Source of the DNA: an uncultured Clostridium sp.
GTDB taxonomy: Bacteria > Bacillota > Clostridia > Clostridiales > Clostridiaceae
Length of the DNA stretch: 9,540 bases
NCBI RefSeq assembly: GCF_900769625.1
Contig: NZ_CAAGHK010000036.1
Coordinates: 1 to 9,540 of the forward strand
Direction of reading: 5' to 3'
Shown here: positions 6,295-9,540 of the stretch, in pieces
How the letters are laid out: each line of letters opens with the position of its first letter
How positions within the stretch are numbered: position 1 is the first letter of the stretch
Notes under the pieces: generated by a model
Database searches by the model: none
What the model was told of the DNA's origin: nothing
What the model saw: the letters and a program-made list of their open reading frames with translations, nothing else
Translations under genes and position numbers: made by a program

Positions 6295-6325
6295 GTCAAT
6301 TGATAATTAACAGCTGATAATTGAC
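6295..6325. repeat. Diverged CAATTG-type repeat pair upstream of cbiQ
   Basis: GTCAATT (6295-6301) and AATTGAC (6319-6325) form a 7-bp inverted repeat. The left arm begins CAATTGATAATTA, two differences from the 13-mer at 310 and 4373; the right arm is a similar sequence inverted. TTGACA at 6321-6326 could be a -35, but the matching -10 (TAGAGA after 17 bases) is poor. Confidence 0.4.
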
Positions 6326-6456
6326 AATTAAGGATTAAATCTTTAGAGAGCTCTTTTGTATGATGAAAAGAATATTATTAGAGCTTTTATAATTAGAAAT
6401 TATATAATTATACATAAGTAGAATTCCATTTATGTTATTTGAAGGGAGTTGAGAAA

Positions 6457-7221
6457 GTGGAGATAGATATTTATGCATATAATTCAAAGCTGAAGCATAT
6501 AAATCCACAGTTCAAGGTGTGGTATGCCCTGATTACGCTTTTTTTATGTGTGCTCCTTGATAATATATATGTATCACTGGCAGTAATTTTTTCGATGGCA
6601 TATATTACAATCTCTAAGGGAGGCATACATGTCAAAGATTATATGTCATTACTAAAGATACCAGTAGAATTTATGATTCTTGGAAGCGTAGCTATAGCAC
6701 TTTCAATAAGTAGAAATCCAGGCAGCCAGTATAATCTGAACGTGCATTTTTTCTATATTTATGCTTCAAATGAATCAATTTATAATGCATTGAAAGTTAT
6801 GCTCAAGGCTTTAGGTGCAGTGAGTGCAATGTATATGATGATTTTATCGACTAATACAAGTGAGATAATTTCAGTAATGAAGAAATCTCATGTTCCTAAA
6901 ATAGTAATTGAACTGATGAATATGATATACAGATTTATATTCATTTTACTGGATGTTCACTGCAGGATGAGGAATTCTGCTCAGTCAAGGCTTGGTTACA
7001 TTGACTTCAGGACTTCATGTTATTCTTTTGGAAGTACAGCATCAAATCTTCTCATTGTATCGCTGAAAAAGGCCAATGCCTATTATGATGCAATGGAAGC
7101 AAGATGCTATGATGGTGAAATGAATTTTCTTGAAGAAGAAAAGAAAGTGGAGATAAAACATATCGTATGGTCATGTTTGTATATCTGCATTCTGATTGCA
7201 GTATGGTATATGACAATATAG
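6457..7221 (+). CDS. cbiQ: Cobalt ECF transporter membrane subunit CbiQ (EcfT-type)
   Basis: CbiQ is the membrane coupling (T) subunit of the cobalt energy-coupling-factor transporter. It links the ATPase CbiO to the substrate-binding CbiM/CbiN. GTG at 6457 is preferred, with AAGGGAG (6442-6448) 8 bases upstream. A TTG at 6439, giving six extra residues, lies before that site and is unlikely. The 254-aa product has hydrophobic segments at about 22-54, 66-84, 116-132, 150-166 and 237-253. Both EcfT coupling motifs are visible in the cytoplasmic region: AQSRLGY (175-181) and AMEARCYDG (212-220), the second with Cys where many members have Gly. The stop codon overlaps the cbiO ribosome binding site, so the two genes are translationally close. 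The length fits the family. Confidence 0.92.
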   Translation: MEIDIYAYNSKLKHINPQFKVWYALITLFLCVLLDNIYVSLAVIFSMAYITISKGGIHVKDYMSLLKIPVEFMILGSVAIALSISRNPGSQYNLNVHFFYIYASNESIYNALKVMLKALGAVSAMYMMILSTNTSEIISVMKKSHVPKIVIELMNMIYRFIFILLDVHCRMRNSAQSRLGYIDFRTSCYSFGSTASNLLIVSLKKANAYYDAMEARCYDGEMNFLEEEKKVEIKHIVWSCLYICILIAVWYMTI

Positions 7222-7230
7222 GAGGATAGT

Positions 7231-8073
7231 ATGGAAAAAAGTATAAAAGAAACTATTTTACAGATACGGGGATTATATTATTCATACAGTTCTGAAAAAA
7301 TTACTTTAAATAATATAAATCTTGATATTCACAAAGGTGAAAAGATTGCAGTACTAGGTTCAAATGGAGCCGGCAAATCAACATTTTTCTTAAACATCAA
7401 TGGAGTACTGACACCAGAGAAAGGTGAAATAATATATAAAGGAAAATCCATTAGGAAAAAGGATCTGAATGAACTGAGAAAAAACATAGGGATAGTATTT
7501 CAGGATGCAGATAATCAGATTATTGCTTCAACTGTCCTTGCAGAAGTATCATTTGGACCTATGAATTTAAAGCTGCCAAGGGAAGAGGTAATTAAAAGAG
7601 TTGATGAAGCTTTAAATTATATGAATATTTCAGAGTTTAAAGACAGACCGCCTCATTATCTCAGCGGTGGTGAAAAAAAGAGGGTCAGTATTGCGGATAT
7701 AATTGCAATGAAAAGCGAAATAATCATCTTTGATGAACCGATAGCTGCACTTGATCCATTGAATGCTCAAATGCTGGAGGAAGTTCTTGAAAAGTTGAGA
7801 TCTGAAGAAAAGACATTACTGATTTCTACGCATGATGTTGATTTTGCATACAGATGGGCAGATAGGATTATAGTTTTCTCTGATGGACAAATTATTGCTG
7901 ATGGAACTCCTATTGAAATATTTAAAAATGAAGAAACATTGAGAAATGCTAATTTAAAGAGGCCGATAATGCTTGATGTTTATCAGATACTAATAAGAAC
8001 AGGGGTTATTAAGGAGGATAATCTGTATCCTAAAAGTATTGATGAATTTGAAAAAATCTTCAATATTAACTAG
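7231..8073 (+). CDS. cbiO: Cobalt ECF transporter ATP-binding subunit CbiO
   Basis: CbiO is the cytoplasmic ABC ATPase that powers cobalt uptake through CbiQ. All nucleotide-binding motifs are intact in the 280-aa product: Walker A GSNGAGKST (43-51), Q-loop Gln91 in VFQDADNQ, signature LSGGE (144-148), Walker B IIIFDEP (164-170) with catalytic Glu169, D-loop AALD (172-175) and switch His201. The VFQDADNQI stretch is typical of EcfA/CbiO proteins. AGGAGG (7220-7225), 5 bases before the ATG, overlaps the stop codon of cbiQ, so the genes form one operon. About 60 residues follow the H-loop region, as is common in CbiO. No cbiMN follows directly; the next transcript starts from its own promoter. 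Confidence 0.95.
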   Translation: MEKSIKETILQIRGLYYSYSSEKITLNNINLDIHKGEKIAVLGSNGAGKSTFFLNINGVLTPEKGEIIYKGKSIRKKDLNELRKNIGIVFQDADNQIIASTVLAEVSFGPMNLKLPREEVIKRVDEALNYMNISEFKDRPPHYLSGGEKKRVSIADIIAMKSEIIIFDEPIAALDPLNAQMLEEVLEKLRSEEKTLLISTHDVDFAYRWADRIIVFSDGQIIADGTPIEIFKNEETLRNANLKRPIMLDVYQILIRTGVIKEDNLYPKSIDEFEKIFNIN

Positions 8074-8146
8074 TAGAAATAATAAGGTAAAAGTGTAAGA
8101 TGATTAATGTGACTTAAGATAGTAAAATGAAAGTTAATGCTATATA

Positions 8147-8175
8147 TTGACAATAAGTGGTTATTATTGTAAAAT
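8147..8175 (+). promoter_or_regulatory. Near-consensus sigma-70-type promoter of cbiMN
   Basis: TTGACA (8147-8152) is a perfect -35, followed after exactly 17 bases by TAAAAT (8170-8175), 5/6 to the -10. Transcription would start near 8182, about 40 bases before riboswitch helix P1. This is the best promoter in the window. It shows that the riboswitch-controlled transcript is separate from cbiQO. Confidence 0.8.
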
Positions 8176-8220
8176 ATAACGAGTTTATAGTTGTAATATT
8201 ATAAACATAAAAAAATATAA

Positions 8221-8397
8221 TTATAGAAGGTGCCTGTGATTTCTCCGCAGGATAATAGGGAAAAGGGTGAGAGTCCCTTACGGTCCCGCCGCTGTATTGA
8301 AAGAGTCATATCTTAAATATTTGTCACTGGAGATTATTTTCTTTGGGAAGACAAGATATGATGAGGAAGTCTGAGTCAGAATACCTGCCTTTTATAA
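8221..8397 (+). ncRNA. Cobalamin riboswitch aptamer
   Basis: The closing helix P1 is visible as TTATAGAAGG (8221-8230) pairing with CCTTTTATAA (8388-8397), 10 bp with one wobble. Conserved core blocks follow in order: GGGAA with GGGTGAGAGTCCC (about 8258-8277), GGTCCCGCCGCTGTA (8282-8296), TCACTGG (8324-8330), TGGGAAG (8344-8350) and the B12 box AGTCAGAATACCTGCC (8374-8389). Binding of adenosylcobalamin or a related cobamide would normally lower expression of the downstream genes, so cobalt uptake falls when B12 is plentiful. Coordinates cover the aptamer only. Confidence 0.95.
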
Positions 8398-8478
8398 GCG
8401 AGTGTATGTAATTACGAGTGATGATTATATACAGCTTGAATCTCTTTAAATAAATAAGAGTAAGTGATATTACTGGCA

Positions 8479-8534
8479 TTTTTAATTAGCAGATAATATG
8501 CTGTAGGATAGAATAGTTGCAGAGTAATTAAAAA
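8479..8534 (+). promoter_or_regulatory. Long-range stem in the riboswitch expression platform
   Basis: TTTTTAATTA (8479-8488) pairs perfectly with TAATTAAAAA (8525-8534), enclosing 36 bases that can form a smaller AGCA/TGCT hairpin. It lies between the aptamer and the terminator, and could be a spacer fold or part of the switching structure. I cannot identify which strand of the terminator it would compete with. Confidence 0.4.
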
Positions 8535-8576
8535 GCTGATAATTTCTAAACTGTTATTTATAGAAAGGGATGATTT

Positions 8577-8629
8577 AAGATGCTTTTCTAATGAGTGGGA
8601 ATCATTAGGACAAGGATCTTTTTTATTTT
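8577..8629 (+). terminator. Riboswitch-linked intrinsic terminator before cbiM
   Basis: The core stem is CTAATGA (8588-8594) with TCATTAG (8602-8608), loop GTGGGAA. The outer stem is AAGAT (8577-8581) with ATCTT (8616-8620), joined by a partly paired internal section (C8583-G8614, T8584-A8613, T8585-A8612). T6 (8619-8624) follows, then ATTTT. It ends directly before the cbiM ribosome binding site (8631-8638), the usual place for transcription attenuation. Confidence 0.7.
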
Positions 8630-8644
8630 GAAAGGAGAATAATA

Positions 8645-9391
8645 ATGAAAAATCAAAACAAACTAATCAAAGTGGCAGTATTATTTGCACTTATCTTTGG
8701 AATAACTCCGGCTGCAAATGCAATGCATATCATGGAAGGATATCTGCCAGTAAAATATTGTATTGCATGGGGAGTAATCTGTCTTCCATTCTTGATTGGA
8801 GGTTTTCTATCAATTAAGAAAAGTCTCAATGAAGATAGAAAATCTATTACCATTCTGGCAATGGCTGGAGCATTCATCTTTGTAATCTCATCTCTTAAAA
8901 TACCATCAGTTACAGGAAGCTGTTCACATATGACTGGAACAGGACTTGGTGCAATTTTATTCGGACCTTTGTCAGTCAGCATATTAGGGATAATCGTATT
9001 GATATTCCAGGCGATACTGCTTGCCCATGGAGGTTTGACAACACTTGGTGCTAACACTTTTTCAATGGCTATTGCAGGTCCGCTTTTATCATTTGCAATT
9101 TATAAGTTATGTCAGAAGTTAAAAATAAACAAAAAGGTAGGCGTATTTTTAGCTGCTTCATTAGGCGATTTATTTACTTACTGTGTTACAAGTATTCAGC
9201 TTGCAATGGCTTATCCATCTGCAGATGGGGGAGCAGCTGTTTCAGTAGTAAAATTCCTCAGTGTATTTGCACCAACACAGGTTCCGCTTGCAATCATCGA
9301 AGGAATACTTACTGTTATTGTAATCATCGGTCTTGAAACATATGCAAAATCTGAATTGACAGGACTTGGCTTCTTAAAGGAGGAAAAGTAA
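8645..9391 (+). CDS. cbiM: Cobalt ECF transporter substrate-capture subunit CbiM
   Basis: CbiM is the S-component-like membrane protein that binds Co2+. The 248-aa product has a clear signal peptide: basic KNQNKLIK, a hydrophobic core, and cleavage expected after PAANA (residue 26). That leaves the hallmark mature N-terminus MHIMEGYLP, whose second residue His28 is the family's metal ligand. Other family blocks are SVTGSCSHMTGTGLGAILFG (88-107, with His95, the second expected ligand), QAILLAHGGLTTLGAN (122-137) and APTQVPLAIIEG (209-220). Several hydrophobic helices span the chain. The start is fixed by AAAGGAGA (8631-8638) before the ATG. It is led by the riboswitch and terminator, and cbiN starts 1 base after its stop. 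NikM for nickel is related, but the B12 riboswitch argues for cobalt. Confidence 0.95.
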   Translation: MKNQNKLIKVAVLFALIFGITPAANAMHIMEGYLPVKYCIAWGVICLPFLIGGFLSIKKSLNEDRKSITILAMAGAFIFVISSLKIPSVTGSCSHMTGTGLGAILFGPLSVSILGIIVLIFQAILLAHGGLTTLGANTFSMAIAGPLLSFAIYKLCQKLKINKKVGVFLAASLGDLFTYCVTSIQLAMAYPSADGGAAVSVVKFLSVFAPTQVPLAIIEGILTVIVIIGLETYAKSELTGLGFLKEEK

Positions 9392-9392
9392 A

Positions 9393-9511
9393 ATGAGTAA
9401 GAATAAGCAAACAGTTATCATATTATCAATTATTGCACTGGCAATTGCCATAATACCGCTTTTTGCACTAAAGGGTGCTGAATTTGGCGGTTCTGATAAT
9501 GCAGGAAGTGT
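9393..9511 (+). CDS. cbiN: Cobalt transport protein CbiN, truncated at its 3' end by adapter sequence
   Basis: CbiN is the small two-helix membrane partner of CbiM in cobalt uptake. Only about 39 genuine codons are present: MSKNKQ, a hydrophobic first membrane segment (about 8-26), then LKGAEFGGSDNAG (26-38), the conserved periplasmic CbiN motif. AAAGGAGG (9376-9383), within the end of cbiM, sits 9 bases before the ATG; the start is 1 base after the cbiM stop. Full-length CbiN is about 90-100 residues, so the second half, including the second membrane helix, is missing. An in-frame TAG at 9531-9533 lies wholly in adapter-derived bases, so this is not a natural pseudogene. Confidence 0.9.
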
Positions 9512-9540
9512 AGATCGGAAGAGCGTCGTGTAGGGAAAGA
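9512..9540. other. Illumina adapter contamination, not genomic
   Basis: The last 29 bases begin AGATCGGAAGAGC, the universal start of Illumina TruSeq-type adapters, and continue GTCGTGTAGGGAAAGA as in the standard adapter complement. The base composition also jumps relative to the neighbouring gene. They should be trimmed. The first A could be genomic or the ligated A-tail. Confidence 0.97.

Larger units (their letters stand above)
5922..6456. other. Gene-free spacer between the replication block and the cobalt locus
   Basis: No gene can be supported in these 535 A/T-rich bases. They contain a terminator-like hairpin (6146-6176), a 15-bp perfect inverted repeat (6215-6252), a CAATTG-type repeat pair (6295-6325), and two similar AGAGCTCTTTT/AGAGCTTTTAT stretches (about 6346 and 6380) before cbiQ. 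TATAAT hexamers at 6388-6393 and 6403-6408 could be -10 boxes for cbiQO, but no convincing -35 accompanies them. I see none of the conserved cobalamin riboswitch blocks here. Confidence 0.55.

Noticed and set aside
6439..6456. TTG at 6439 as the start of cbiQ
   Set aside because: The ribosome binding site AAGGGAG lies after this codon and is well spaced for GTG at 6457. Starting at 6457 gives the typical CbiQ N-terminus.
8653..9057. A 134-codon open frame on the minus strand inside cbiM
   Set aside because: It is antisense to a gene with clear CbiM motifs, has no ribosome binding site and shows no recognisable domain.
9393..9533. A natural 46-codon short CbiN or pseudogene
   Set aside because: The stop codon lies entirely in adapter sequence, so the truncation is technical.

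Overview
The window looks like a piece of an AT-rich Firmicutes genome, probably a gut-type Clostridia or Lachnospiraceae relative. The basis is low GC, AGGAGG-type ribosome binding sites before almost every gene, TTG and GTG starts, and a Firmicutes-style cobalamin riboswitch. The exact taxon cannot be read from the sequence. No 16S, tRNA or CRISPR is present.

The left two thirds (about 1-6000) read as the replication and maintenance block of a plasmid, megaplasmid or chromid. A tyrosine-recombinase-like gene on the minus strand (364-1317) has several altered catalytic positions. After about 850 bases of very AT-rich non-coding DNA and a strong bidirectional terminator (2171-2205) comes a minus-strand 370-aa protein with winged-helix-like segments (2267-3379). 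An iteron-type origin follows (about 3500-4260). It has six same-orientation copies of a 20-bp repeat with core GCGAACGG, three followed by a TCACGAA box, plus two inverted half-sites, a 26-bp perfect A/T palindrome, and a DnaA-box-like inverted repeat. Reading away from it on the plus strand is a 490-aa protein (4449-5921) whose C-terminal half looks like a tandem winged-helix replication initiator. Two putative DNA-binding proteins diverging from one iteron field is the most unusual part of the window.

The right third (about 6450-9511) is a cobalt ECF transport locus in rearranged order: cbiQ and cbiO first, then a separate near-consensus promoter, a complete cobalamin riboswitch with a long leader and a terminator, then cbiM and the beginning of cbiN. 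CbiM and CbiN capture Co2+, CbiQ is the membrane coupling subunit and CbiO the ATPase. The usual order is cbiMNQO under one riboswitch. Here the visible switch lies after cbiQO and can directly control only cbiMN.

The last 29 bases (9512-9540) match Illumina adapter sequence. They are not genomic, and they cut off cbiN at about codon 39-40. Annotation should stop at 9511.
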